Below are positions 21,701-29,359 of a stretch of 43,374 nt of DNA, in pieces. Under the pieces are notes generated by a model. The model saw only the letters and a list, made by a program, of their open reading frames with translations. It made no database searches and was not told the DNA's origin. Where the stretch lies: positions 1 through 43,374 of the forward strand of contig JAJPHB010000146.1 of the NCBI GenBank assembly GCA_021325525.1, in the 5' to 3' direction. The position numbers and the translations under genes are program-made. Each line of letters opens with the position of its first letter. Position 1 is the first letter of the stretch. This DNA comes from Alphaproteobacteria bacterium (GTDB lineage Bacteria; Pseudomonadota; Alphaproteobacteria; ATCC43930; CGMCC-115725).

Positions 21701-22675
21701 TCAGGATCCCGGCCAAGCGGCGACGAGCGGCCGCAGCGCCGGCGGGACTTTCTCGGCGCCCACCGCATAGCCGGGCGCGATGACGCCGAAGCCGTTCTTC
21801 CTCATGATCGCCTGGCCATCCGGACCCAGCAGCAGCGCGAGATACAGCGCCGCCCATTCAGGATGGCCGGCGCCCGAGGGGATGGTCGCGGCATAGACGA
21901 TGGGTCGGCCGTGCAGCGCGCCATTCTTGGTCTGCGCGACGCCGGTCGCATAGGCCGAGGCGAGGGTCGGATCGCTGAGATCGATTTGCGCCGGCAGGTC
22001 GAGATGCCGCAGCCCATGCTGCAAGGCATCCGACCGGTAGATGGCGAGATAGTCGATCTGGCCGAGCTGCAGCGCCGAGAGCAGCGCCGTCTCGGTGTCG
22101 CGCATATTGGCGGAGGGCGCGTTGGCGAGGATCTTCGCGGCGAGTCCGGGGACGCCGTAATGCGCCTCGGCGAGGCTCAGCATTTGCAGCGTCTGATAGC
22201 CCGAGGGATCGGTGTTCGGGTCGGAGCGGCCGATGGCGACGCCGGGACGCGCCAGCACCTCGTACCAGTTCTTGGCCGAAATCGCATCGGCGTAGCGGCT
22301 GCAATCGGTATAGACGAAGGTGATGGCGTTGCGCGCGAAGCCCACATACCACTCGGCGCGGGCCTTGCCGCTGCCGCTGAAGAGGTATTTCGGAATGACG
22401 TTGTAATCGGCGACGGCGAGGATGTCGGCCGCCTGCCCGAGCTCGACGATGCGCTTTGCCATCATGACGCTGCCGCCGAATTGCGGCTGAACGGGTATGT
22501 CGGGATGCCGGCGCTCGAAGAGCGCGTCGAGCTCGCGGAAGGGAACCGCGAGCGTTCCGGCGGCGAAGACCGCGAGGGCGCCTGCCTCCTCGCCGCGCGC
22601 GGCACCCGGCGGCGAGGCGAGGGCAAGGGCAAGACCGAGGAGAGCGGCGCAGAATGGCGCCCGGCGATTCGTCAT
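21701..22675 (-). CDS. Tungstate/molybdate-type ABC substrate-binding protein (WtpA/ModA-like)
   Basis: This is a 324-residue periplasmic binding protein with a Sec signal peptide (hydrophobic core at about 10-25). It has WtpA-like landmarks: FAAGTLAVPFREL near the mature N-terminus, FGGSV, ADILAVADYNVIPKYL, and GRSDPNTDPSGYQTLQML (about 150-167). These residues line the oxyanion site in WtpA/TupA-class proteins that bind tungstate or molybdate. A strong GGAGGTGA ribosome site precedes the ATG. It is first in a three-gene operon with the permease and ATPase. No molybdopterin gene is nearby, and tungstate versus molybdate preference cannot be read by eye. The 198 bases to the divergent EamA gene show no molybdate riboswitch I can recognise. 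Confidence 0.88.
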   Translation of the reverse strand: MTNRRAPFCAALLGLALALASPPGAARGEEAGALAVFAAGTLAVPFRELDALFERRHPDIPVQPQFGGSVMMAKRIVELGQAADILAVADYNVIPKYLFSGSGKARAEWYVGFARNAITFVYTDCSRYADAISAKNWYEVLARPGVAIGRSDPNTDPSGYQTLQMLSLAEAHYGVPGLAAKILANAPSANMRDTETALLSALQLGQIDYLAIYRSDALQHGLRHLDLPAQIDLSDPTLASAYATGVAQTKNGALHGRPIVYAATIPSGAGHPEWAALYLALLLGPDGQAIMRKNGFGVIAPGYAVGAEKVPPALRPLVAAWPGS

Positions 22676-22873
22676 TCGGTCTTCACCTCCACCATGATCG
22701 GCCCCTCCCGCTCCGGCGCGATTTCGAGCGCGATCTTAGGGAAGACGGCGCGGCGGGGGAAGCGAGCGGGCGAATGGCGAGCGGTCTCGCCTCTTGCGGC
22801 CGCGCCTGTCTTCGGGTCACCATCGCCGGCCTTCGCGCGGCGCGCTGCGCAAACCGGGAGGCCGATCCGTCCG

Positions 22874-23782
22874 ATGTCTTCTGTCTCCGCCGCACCCGCG
22901 GCACGCCTGCGGCGGATCGCCCTCCCCGCCGTCGCGGCGACGGCCTACAGCCTCAATACCGTCTTCGCCCGCCTCGCCCTCGCCGGCGGCGCCGATGTCG
23001 CCACGATCAATGCCGCGCGCTTTCTCTTCATCGTCGTCCTCCTCTTCGGCCTTTCCCACGGCTCGCGCGGCGCGCCGAGCCTTTCCAGGAAAAAGCGCGG
23101 CTCCGCGCTCCTCCTCGGCCTGCCCTTCTCGCTGACCTCCCTCGGCTATCTCGCCTCGCTTCGCTACATTCCGGTGAGCATCGCCGTGCTGGTGCTCTAC
23201 ACTTATCCCATTCTGGTCGGGCTGCTCGCCGGGGCGAGCGGCGGTGAGGGCGTCAGCCCGCGACGGCTTGCGGCGCTTCTTCTCGCCTTCCTCGGCCTCG
23301 CCCTTGCCATGAATGTCGATATCGCGGCTCTGCCCGATTGGCGCGGCGTCGCGCTCGCCTTCATGGCCGCCGCCGCGATGTCGGTCTTCGTCATCGGCAG
23401 CGCACGCCTGCTCAATGGCGAAGCAAGGCCGGAGGTCAATTTCCATCTGATGCTGGGGGCGACCGTGCCCGTCCTCGCCCTGCTGCCGCTCGGCGGCGGA
23501 CCGCATTGGCCCGTCGCCGCCGCCGGCTGGTGGTCGCTCGCCTCCGTCCTCGTCACCTTCAGCCTGGCGCAGCTCGCGCTTCTGGCCGCGATCGGCCGCG
23601 CCGGCGCCGTCCTTACGGCGGCGGTCATGAATCTTGAGCCGGTGGTGACGATCGCGCTCGCCGTGCTCCTCGTCGGCGAGCGCCTCAGTCTCTCGATGTC
23701 GCTCGGCGCGGCGCTCGTTGTTCTGGCGATCTTCCTCGCCGACGAGCCGCGCAAGGCGGCCGTCCTGCTGGCCGAGCCGTGA
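22874..23782 (+). CDS. EamA/DMT-family transporter
   Basis: This is a 302-residue membrane protein of the drug/metabolite transporter superfamily with two EamA repeats and about ten predicted helices. The end of repeat one is RYIPVSIAVLVLYTYPILVG. The matching end of repeat two is GAVLTAAVMNLEPVVTIALA, then LLVGERLSLSM, the canonical DMT finish. ATG 22874 is chosen as the start because the long open frame before it is antisense to the binding-protein gene and the next domain begins soon after. Such proteins usually export amino acids, purines or metabolites; the substrate is unknown. Confidence 0.9.
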   Translation: MSSVSAAPAARLRRIALPAVAATAYSLNTVFARLALAGGADVATINAARFLFIVVLLFGLSHGSRGAPSLSRKKRGSALLLGLPFSLTSLGYLASLRYIPVSIAVLVLYTYPILVGLLAGASGGEGVSPRRLAALLLAFLGLALAMNVDIAALPDWRGVALAFMAAAAMSVFVIGSARLLNGEARPEVNFHLMLGATVPVLALLPLGGGPHWPVAAAGWWSLASVLVTFSLAQLALLAAIGRAGAVLTAAVMNLEPVVTIALAVLLVGERLSLSMSLGAALVVLAIFLADEPRKAAVLLAEP

Positions 23783-23845
23783 GCGAAGCGTGGCATCGCC
23801 GCCGCAGCGGCGGCCGAAACGCCGCCGCAATCGTTTGCAGAAGCC

Positions 23846-24016
23846 ATGGTCAGACTCGCCATCCTGCTCCTGCTGTGCTCGGCGCTCGGCGGATGCGGTG
23901 CGGCCGCCTTCCCGTGCCGAGCCTCGGCGGCGATCGTCGACATCGTGCCGCTGATCGGCCATCCGGCGGCGGCGCCGCTCGATTCCTGCGCCGAGGCGAT
24001 CGATCCGGGCGGCTGA
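23846..24016 (+). CDS. Small lipoprotein, DUF6726-like
   Basis: This is a 56-residue open frame. A hydrophobic signal (LAILLLLCSALGGC) ends in lipobox LGGC, so Cys17 would be lipidated. After it come the conserved-looking features of DUF6726-type mini-lipoproteins: a PCR motif soon after the lipobox, a VDIVPLIGHPAAAPLDSC segment, and a second and third Cys (positions 24 and 48). The protein would be anchored in the envelope after lipidation. Function is unknown. It sits 63 bases downstream of the EamA transporter and may share its transcript. A longer overlapping frame at 23779-24045 lacks any family character. Confidence 0.75.
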   Translation: MVRLAILLLLCSALGGCGAAAFPCRASAAIVDIVPLIGHPAAAPLDSCAEAIDPGG

Positions 24017-24112
24017 GGGCAGAAGGAAGAATTCGACAGCAATAACCGGAGCGCTTCGCCGCGGCGCCGCCCCTAGGCTGAACCCATCGCCGCCATCGCA
24101 AGGTTCAGCCCC

Positions 24113-25408
24113 GTGCCGACGAAAGCTGTCCACCGCCTGCCCGCCGCCTTCGCCCGCCTCGCCTGGTCCAACCTCGCCGCGCAATCGGCCGAGCAGGTGG
24201 GCCTCGCCGCCGCGCCGCTCGTCGCCGTGCTCGCCTTGGGCGCGGGCGCCGGCGAGACAGGGGTGCTGCAAACGGCGCAGACGCTGCCCTTTCTCCTCCT
24301 GTCGATTCCGGCGGGCGTCCTCGCCGACCGCGCCTCGCGACGGCGGCTCATGACCTGCGCCGAAAGTCTCCGCACGCTCTCCCTCGTCGCCATCCTCGTC
24401 CTGGCGGGGCTGGATCTTCTGACCCTGCCGCTTCTCGCCGCTCTCGGCTTCCTCGGCGCCTGCGGCACCGTCGCCTACAATGTCGCGGCGCCCTCGCTGG
24501 TGCCGGCGCTGGTCGAGCCGCGCGCCCTCGCCGAGGCGAATGGGCGCATCGAGCTCGCCCGCACCGTCGCCTTCGCCGCCGGCCCGGCTCTCGCCGGCGC
24601 GGTCGTCGGCTGGACCGGCGCCGCGCCTGCCTTCGGCCTTGCCGCGGCGCTCTCGGCCTCGGCCGCGTTCCTCCTCGCCGGCCTCGAAGAGCCGGCGCGC
24701 CCGGCGCTGCCGCCGCGCCATCCGCTTCACGACCTCCGGGAAGGGGCCGGCTGCGTCTTCGGCAGCCCGCTGCTGCGGCCCATCTTCCTGACGCAGCTCG
24801 TCTTCAACACGGCTTTTTTCGTCCTACAGGCAGTCTACGTCCCCTATGCCGCGCGCCATCTCGGCCTCGGCGCCGGCGGCATCGGCGCCTCGCTCGCGAC
24901 ATACGGTCTCGGCATGGTTGCCGGCGCGCTCCTTGCCGCCCGCATCCTGCGAATGCTGCCCTTCGGCCTCGTCGTCGCGATCGGGCCGCTGGCCGGCCTC
25001 GCCGCCGCCCTGGCGATGGTTCTCACCATCTGGGTTCGGGTGATGGCGCTGGCGGCGTTCAGCTTCTTCCTGATGGGCGCCGGCCCCATCCTCTGGGTCA
25101 TCGCCACGACGACGCTGCGGCAGACGGTGGCGCCCCGGCATCTGCTGGGCCGCGTCTCCGCCATTTTCGGGCTCGCTTATGGCGCCCGCCCGCTGGGCGC
25201 GGCGATCGGCGCCGTCATCGGCGGCAGCTATGGCGCGGAAGCCTGCCTCGTCCTGGCGGCCGGCGGCTTTCTCCTCCAAGCCGCGCTCATCCTCGCCTCG
25301 CCCGTCCTCCGCCTCGCCCGCCAGCCGGATCCGCCGGCGGCGGTCGAAGCGGCCGCCCCCGAGGCGAGGCCGGGCGCGGCTCAGTCGGCGGCGTCGCGCG
25401 CCGGGTAG
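24113..25408 (+). CDS. MFS transporter (MFS_3/EntS-like)
   Basis: This is a 431-residue major facilitator with about twelve hydrophobic helices. The loop 2-3 motif reads GVLADRASRRRLM (about 65-77), typical of MFS exporters, and the central loop is short. It resembles the MFS_3 group that includes enterobactin exporter EntS and many uncharacterised effluxers. It starts with GTG at 24113, since no ATG fits and residues from the GTG align with a usual N-terminus. The last 28 bases overlap, antisense, the end of the ATP-grasp gene (25381-25408). The substrate is unknown. Confidence 0.9.
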   Translation: MPTKAVHRLPAAFARLAWSNLAAQSAEQVGLAAAPLVAVLALGAGAGETGVLQTAQTLPFLLLSIPAGVLADRASRRRLMTCAESLRTLSLVAILVLAGLDLLTLPLLAALGFLGACGTVAYNVAAPSLVPALVEPRALAEANGRIELARTVAFAAGPALAGAVVGWTGAAPAFGLAAALSASAAFLLAGLEEPARPALPPRHPLHDLREGAGCVFGSPLLRPIFLTQLVFNTAFFVLQAVYVPYAARHLGLGAGGIGASLATYGLGMVAGALLAARILRMLPFGLVVAIGPLAGLAAALAMVLTIWVRVMALAAFSFFLMGAGPILWVIATTTLRQTVAPRHLLGRVSAIFGLAYGARPLGAAIGAVIGGSYGAEACLVLAAGGFLLQAALILASPVLRLARQPDPPAAVEAAAPEARPGAAQSAASRAG

Positions 25409-26337
25409 CGCCGCTCCAGCTCGTCGCCGAGGAATTGCGCGACGCGATCCATGGCGGAGCGGCCGGCGCGCCGCTCGGCATCGGGATTGTAGTTCGAGTT
25501 GGTGTTGACGTCGTAGGTATAGACGCGGCCCTCGCAATCGCGAATGAACTCGATGCCGGCGACCTCGATCCCGGCCGCGGCGAGGAAGGCTTCATAGCGG
25601 GCCGCGAGGCCCGGCTCGATCGCATCGATGATGGTGAACCGTTCGCGCTGCGGCGCATCGGCCGGGCAAAACGCGTCGCCGACGGCGCAGGCATCGGCCG
25701 GGCACAACTCGAAGCCGCCGGTCGTGTCAACCTCGACGGCATAGAGGAACCGTCCGCCGACGAATTCGCCGCGCGTGATGAGCGCCTGCGGCGAGCGGAT
25801 ATAGGATTGCAGGAGATGCACGCCGTCGATCGGCGGCGCGTAATCGGGGCCGGCGAGATGGGCTTCCAGAGCCTCGACGGTCTCGAAGAGCCGGACGCCC
25901 AACCCCTTGCCGCCGCGATTGGGCTTCAGGATGAAGGGCCGGCCGCCGAAATGCCGGCGCGCCGCTTCGGCAAGACCCTCCGCGCCGGCGACGAAAACCG
26001 TCCGCGGCGTCGCGAGGCCGGCGGCTTCGAGCGCCGCATATTGCCGCACCTTGCTGACTTCGAGGTCGAGGGCGCGCGTGCCGTTGACGACGCGGCGGCC
26101 ATGCCGCTCGAGCCAGGCCAGCACGGCGCCCGTCAGCTCCGGCGCGTAGCGGTGGCCGCGCGTATGCGAGGAGGCGCTCATGCGGCTGAAGAAGACGCCG
26201 TGGGGCGGCGGCCGCGAGAAATCGAAGGCGCCTCCTTCGAGGAACCAGTCGCGCCAGGGCAGGCGCCGGCGGTCGAGCGCCTCGGCGAGCGGCGCCAGCC
26301 AGGCCGGGTTCTCGTGCAGCACATGGATGCTCGGCAT
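25381..26337 (-). CDS. RimK-like ATP-grasp ligase
   Basis: This is a 318-residue ATP-grasp protein. It shows the ATP-binding strand-loop ILKPNRGGKGLGV (about 137-149), the LEVSKVRQYAAL helix preceding it, and a metal-site segment YTYDVNTNSNYN near the C-terminus, as in RimK/glutathione synthetase-like enzymes that form amide bonds by acyl phosphates. The start MPSIHV at 26337 is preceded by GGAGGAG; a longer in-frame start at 26364 lacks a ribosome site. The substrate is unknown; alpha-L-glutamate ligation to a protein or small molecule is the family norm. Its 3' end overlaps the MFS gene by 28 bases. Confidence 0.88.
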   Translation of the reverse strand: MPSIHVLHENPAWLAPLAEALDRRRLPWRDWFLEGGAFDFSRPPPHGVFFSRMSASSHTRGHRYAPELTGAVLAWLERHGRRVVNGTRALDLEVSKVRQYAALEAAGLATPRTVFVAGAEGLAEAARRHFGGRPFILKPNRGGKGLGVRLFETVEALEAHLAGPDYAPPIDGVHLLQSYIRSPQALITRGEFVGGRFLYAVEVDTTGGFELCPADACAVGDAFCPADAPQRERFTIIDAIEPGLAARYEAFLAAAGIEVAGIEFIRDCEGRVYTYDVNTNSNYNPDAERRAGRSAMDRVAQFLGDELERRYPARDAAD

Positions 26338-26432
26338 GTTCTCCTCCGCGACCGACCGCAGCACGCCACGGAGAGGTAGTGTGATTTCGGAATAAAAACA
26401 AGAATTTTCGCAAGAGTGCCAGTTTATACATG

Positions 26433-26438
26433 ATTATA
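26433..26438 (-). promoter_or_regulatory. -10 box upstream of the ATP-grasp gene
   Basis: TATAAT on the minus strand lies 96 bases before the ATG at 26337, within a distinctly AT-rich patch (about 26385-26520). The best -35 candidates (TTGCGA or ATTTGC near 26454-26461) are weak. Confidence 0.4.
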
Positions 26439-26607
26439 TCGTATAAAATCCCATCGCAAATCCCCGTTACCAAGACGATTGCGGCGGTTACAAAAAATTA
26501 TCGTCGATTTGCCGATCTACTTGCCGGCTCGCCAGTTTACCGGAGAAGAGGCCGAGTTGCGACGGCCCCGCGCCATGGAAGAGGCGCCATCCCGCTGGAG
26601 GATTTCG

Positions 26608-26976
26608 ATGGTCCGGGCCTGCATCATCTTGACGACGATTTCTATTCTGCTTGGCTCGAACTATAGCCAAGCCGAGCCGTCGATCACCGAAGCCGCGCCG
26701 AGCTGCCCCTCCTGGAAAAGCGTCGTCTTGAAGGCGCGGGCGAGCGAACCCGCGGCGCGCCTCGTCGATGTCATGGAGGGGGACACGGCGAGCGCCTTCC
26801 TCGCCTTCATCAACGAAATGCCGCCGGCCTCGAATGTGGCCGGCGATCATATCGCCGTCGTCTTCGCGCCGGCGACCGACCGCTTCCTCTTCATCATCGG
26901 CGCGCGGAACTGCGCCACCGGCATCGTGCAGGTGCCGCGGGCGGAGATTCAGAAGATGATCGGCACCTCCGCCTGA
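26608..26976 (+). CDS. Small secreted hypothetical protein
   Basis: This is a 122-residue protein with a Sec-type signal peptide (VRACIILTTISILLG, probable cleavage after SQA at about residue 22). The mature part is about 100 residues with a Cys pair (C32 in PSCPSW and C102 in ARNCATG) that could form a disulfide. I know no matching family. ATG 26608 is chosen for its GGAGGA ribosome site (26597-26602); an upstream ATG at 26575 would bury the signal peptide. It lies alone between divergent and downstream genes, next to an AT-rich segment. Confidence 0.65.
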   Translation: MVRACIILTTISILLGSNYSQAEPSITEAAPSCPSWKSVVLKARASEPAARLVDVMEGDTASAFLAFINEMPPASNVAGDHIAVVFAPATDRFLFIIGARNCATGIVQVPRAEIQKMIGTSA

Positions 26977-27052
26977 GCCGTTCCTGCCGCCGCCCTCATC
27001 GCGGCGGCCGGCCGGCGATGCCGGTGATTTGTCGCATTCGCCCGCTGCTTCG

Positions 27053-27083
27053 CATGTAAATCGCGGGAACGCCGGATTACATG
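27053..27083. repeat. Inverted repeat upstream of the GNAT-like gene
   Basis: CATGTAA (27053-27059) and TTACATG (27077-27083) form a perfect 7-bp inverted repeat with a 17-base spacer, 33 bases before the ATG at 27117. The spacing suits a dimeric regulator or a stem-loop in the leader. No convincing promoter boxes are tied to it. Confidence 0.4.
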
Positions 27084-27116
27084 GTGACTTCCTGAACCAT
27101 CGTTTGGGAGACCACC

Positions 27117-27950
27117 ATGCCACAAGCGTCGATTGCACGGCGTTACGCCGAAAGCCCACGCCTGCCCGATCAGATCACCGTCCATCACGGACCGCGCGAG
27201 CGTCTTGCCCGCTTTTTCCTCGAGGCCGATTTGGCGGCGCGCAGCCGCGGCGTTCACCTTTACCTCCACGCCGATCTCTCCAGCCTCGTCGAATTCAACC
27301 GGCGCGCGCCCAATTGGGGGACGCTGGTGCCGATCTTTCGGCCGGATTGCGGCCTCGTGACATCAGAGTCGGCGTTCTGGATCGAAGGGCGAACCGCGTC
27401 GGGCGAAACCGTCGCGACGCAGGCCGGCCGGCTCTTCGAGTGGCCGCGCTCGACCCTCGTCGAAGAATTCGGCTCGCTCCGCGCCCTCTATGCCGACCCG
27501 GAGCCGCGGCGCGAGGCGGGCGAGCGCTGGACGGTCACCGCCCCTTCGGCCGGCCGCATCACCGGGCGCGTCACCTTCTCCGGCGCCGGCTGGTACCACC
27601 CCGCCTTCCGCGGCATCGGCCTGTCTTCGATCCTGCCGCGGATTTCCCGCCTCTACGCCTTCACGCGCTGGAACACCGACTACACCATCAGCATGGTCGA
27701 TCCGGTGCTGACGCGGAAAGGCGTCGTCGCCTCCTACGGCTATACGCGCATCGAGAAGGAGGTGGCGCTGAGGGGCTCGTTCCGCGGCGATACCAGCTTC
27801 GATCTGGTGTGGATGCCGCAAGCGGAGCTGCTCGCCGACCTCGACGCCTACCTGTCGATCCCGGCGGCGAAGCGCGTCCGCAGCACCGAGGCGCCGGAGA
27901 CGAAGGTCGCGCCGTCGCTGCTGCGCCAGGGCAGAAGCAGGCGTTCATAA
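27117..27950 (+). CDS. Uncharacterised protein with GNAT-like C-terminal half
   Basis: This is a 277-residue protein. The N-terminal half (LYLHADLSSLVEFNRR, then AFWIEGRTASGETVATQAGR) reads as an antiparallel beta/alpha scaffold. Around 155-185 the segment YHPAFRGIGLSSILPRISR resembles the R-G-x-G-L acetyl-CoA loop and helix of GNAT acetyltransferases. I cannot place it in a named family. ATG 27117 opens just after an inverted repeat. Its last 103 bases overlap, antisense, the end of the PAS-like gene. The C-terminal tail (basic, low complexity) is the less conserved-looking side of that overlap. Confidence 0.7.
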   Translation: MPQASIARRYAESPRLPDQITVHHGPRERLARFFLEADLAARSRGVHLYLHADLSSLVEFNRRAPNWGTLVPIFRPDCGLVTSESAFWIEGRTASGETVATQAGRLFEWPRSTLVEEFGSLRALYADPEPRREAGERWTVTAPSAGRITGRVTFSGAGWYHPAFRGIGLSSILPRISRLYAFTRWNTDYTISMVDPVLTRKGVVASYGYTRIEKEVALRGSFRGDTSFDLVWMPQAELLADLDAYLSIPAAKRVRSTEAPETKVAPSLLRQGRSRRS

Positions 27951-28702
27951 CGGCTGCGCTGCGGGTGTCGCCCCGGCGCGCGGATCAGCGCGTCGACGAG
28001 TTCGAGGCGCGGCCGCTCCGTCGCGGCGACCTCGCGGTAGCCCTTGGCCGTGCCGGCGGCATAGGCGGGGTCGGGCTGCTCCTCGAGGTCGAGCCCGATC
28101 GCGCGCTCGTGCCAGCCCGTGCCGTAAACGTCGAGCCGGGCGCCGAAATGCTCGATCCGCGTCCGCCCCTGCCCCTGCATGCGGGCCAGGACCGTGCGGC
28201 CGGCGACGTCCGAAAGCTCGAACGGGGCGAGGACATCGCGCGAGAGATGGCCGCGCAGGCGCTTCCATTCCTTGATGAGCTCGCGCAGCCGCCCCCGCTT
28301 CGGGTGGCGCAGGCGCCCGAGAGACAGCTCCTCGCTGACCACGATGGTGCCGCAGCGCCATTCGATTCCGCCGCGGAAATCCTCGAGCCGGGCGATGGCG
28401 TCATTGAGGTTGCTGACGATCTCGACACAGCTTCCGAGCGCGCCGATCTCGAACGCATAGCGGTCGCGCGGGTGGTTCACCATCATGCGGACCGTGCTGC
28501 CGAAGGTCCTCTCGCTGATGGTCTCCGGCGCGAGATGGAGCCGCAGGGCCGCCCCGTGGTTGCGCAGGCGAACGCAGCCGAAATTGCGAACCGCGTAGTC
28601 GGCGAGGTCGAAATCCGGATGCGGATAGCCGAAGCGGCGCTGGAACTCCCGCGAGCCGACGACCCAGACCTCGCCCTCGCCATCGATGATATAGTCCGCC
28701 AT
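27848..28702 (-). CDS. PAS-like domain protein of unknown function
   Basis: This is a 284-residue protein in probable operon with the XRE regulator (29 bases downstream of it). The C-terminal half (about 160-275) resembles the alphaproteobacterial PAS_5-type module, ending in the recognisable RYERLLLPWRSSDG segment followed by a short beta strand. The N-terminal half, including FGCVRLRNHGAALRLHL and VSNLNDAIARLEDFRGG, is not familiar. No kinase, GGDEF or HTH output domain is present, so it may be a stand-alone sensor. The ribosome site GAGG precedes the ATG. Its last 103 bases are antisense to the GNAT-like gene. Confidence 0.72.
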   Translation of the reverse strand: MADYIIDGEGEVWVVGSREFQRRFGYPHPDFDLADYAVRNFGCVRLRNHGAALRLHLAPETISERTFGSTVRMMVNHPRDRYAFEIGALGSCVEIVSNLNDAIARLEDFRGGIEWRCGTIVVSEELSLGRLRHPKRGRLRELIKEWKRLRGHLSRDVLAPFELSDVAGRTVLARMQGQGRTRIEHFGARLDVYGTGWHERAIGLDLEEQPDPAYAAGTAKGYREVAATERPRLELVDALIRAPGRHPQRSRYERLLLPWRSSDGATFVSGASVLRTRFAAGIDR

Positions 28703-28731
28703 GCGACCTCCTCAGGTCGGCGCGGCGGAGA

Positions 28732-29136
28732 TCAGCCGGTCCGCCGCGGCATCGATCGCGCGAGGACGCGTATCAGATGCATGAGCGCCGACCGCACCTC
28801 CTCATCCTCGAATTGCTGGAGCTCCGCCGCGGTGGCGAGCAGGCTCTCGACCAGCGGCACGCCGTCATCCGCCGCCTGCCCGGAGGTCTCGGCGAGCCCT
28901 TCGAAGAAGGTGCTGACCGGGACGCCGAGGGCCTGCGCCAGGCGATACAGAACCGAGGCGGAGACGCGGTTGGTCCCCTTCTCGTATTTCTGGATCTGCT
29001 GGAAGGTCAAATCGACCATCGCGCCCAGGCGCTCCTGGCTCATGCGCCGGGAAATGCGCAGATAGCGCAGCTGCTTGCCGACATGGATGTCGACGGGATC
29101 GGGGCCATGCACCGACTGCTCGATCGCGTTGCTCAT
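28732..29136 (-). CDS. XRE-family (SinR-type) transcriptional regulator
   Basis: This is a 134-residue protein. The Cro/C1-type HTH covers about residues 19-75: VGKQLRYLRISRRMSQERLG, then FQQIQKYEKGTNRVSASVLY and the LAQALGVPVSTFFEGL end. A C-terminal helical extension of 55 residues follows. This type is common in Alphaproteobacteria, often in several copies. Start ATG 29136 is preceded by GGGGAG; an in-frame ATG at 29151 lacks a ribosome site. It precedes the PAS-like gene on the same strand. A 9-bp inverted repeat 79-109 bases upstream may be its own operator. Confidence 0.92.
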   Translation of the reverse strand: MSNAIEQSVHGPDPVDIHVGKQLRYLRISRRMSQERLGAMVDLTFQQIQKYEKGTNRVSASVLYRLAQALGVPVSTFFEGLAETSGQAADDGVPLVESLLATAAELQQFEDEEVRSALMHLIRVLARSMPRRTG

Positions 29137-29214
29137 CGTTCTCCCCGTCAAAGCCGTTCCCTGTTACCGATACCCGAAGCGTCATTCTAACCGAGCCGCA
29201 CCGGTCATGGTTGC

Positions 29215-29245
29215 GCCATTCCGACGTCAACCCCTCCGGAATGGC
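29215..29245. promoter_or_regulatory. Perfect 9-bp inverted repeat upstream of the XRE gene
   Basis: GCCATTCCG (29215-29223) and CGGAATGGC (29237-29245) flank a 13-base spacer. On the minus strand the spacer contains TTGACG, a good -35 box, although no matching -10 is clear. An operator for the XRE protein itself is plausible. Confidence 0.45.
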
Positions 29246-29310
29246 CGGTTTTTCACCTCAGGTTGTCAGAAATGGGGGCGTTAACGCAAGTTCGTTGCGC
29301 TGAACGGGGC

Positions 29311-29332
29311 GGCCCGGCCCTCCTGCCGGGCC
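29311..29332 (-). terminator. Stem-loop downstream of the S41 protease gene
   Basis: GGCCCGGC (29311-29318) and GCCGGGCC (29325-29332) form a perfect 8-bp GC stem with a 6-base loop, 27 bases past the protease stop. No T-run follows on the minus strand, so termination is possible but not assured. Confidence 0.4.
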
Positions 29333-29359
29333 GTCCGGGCAGCGAGCGGCCGGGCGGCC

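Noticed and set aside
22676-22873. Molybdenum-cofactor riboswitch or ModE site before the tungstate/molybdate importer
   Set aside because: No matching helices or ModE-type dyad seen; only GC-rich direct repetition of GCGCGAT.
25727-26473. 248-residue minus-strand frame beginning in the AT-rich island
   Set aside because: Its start looks protein-like only because the island is AT-rich; it then overlaps the ATP-grasp gene in another frame and becomes Arg/Ala/Pro-rich.
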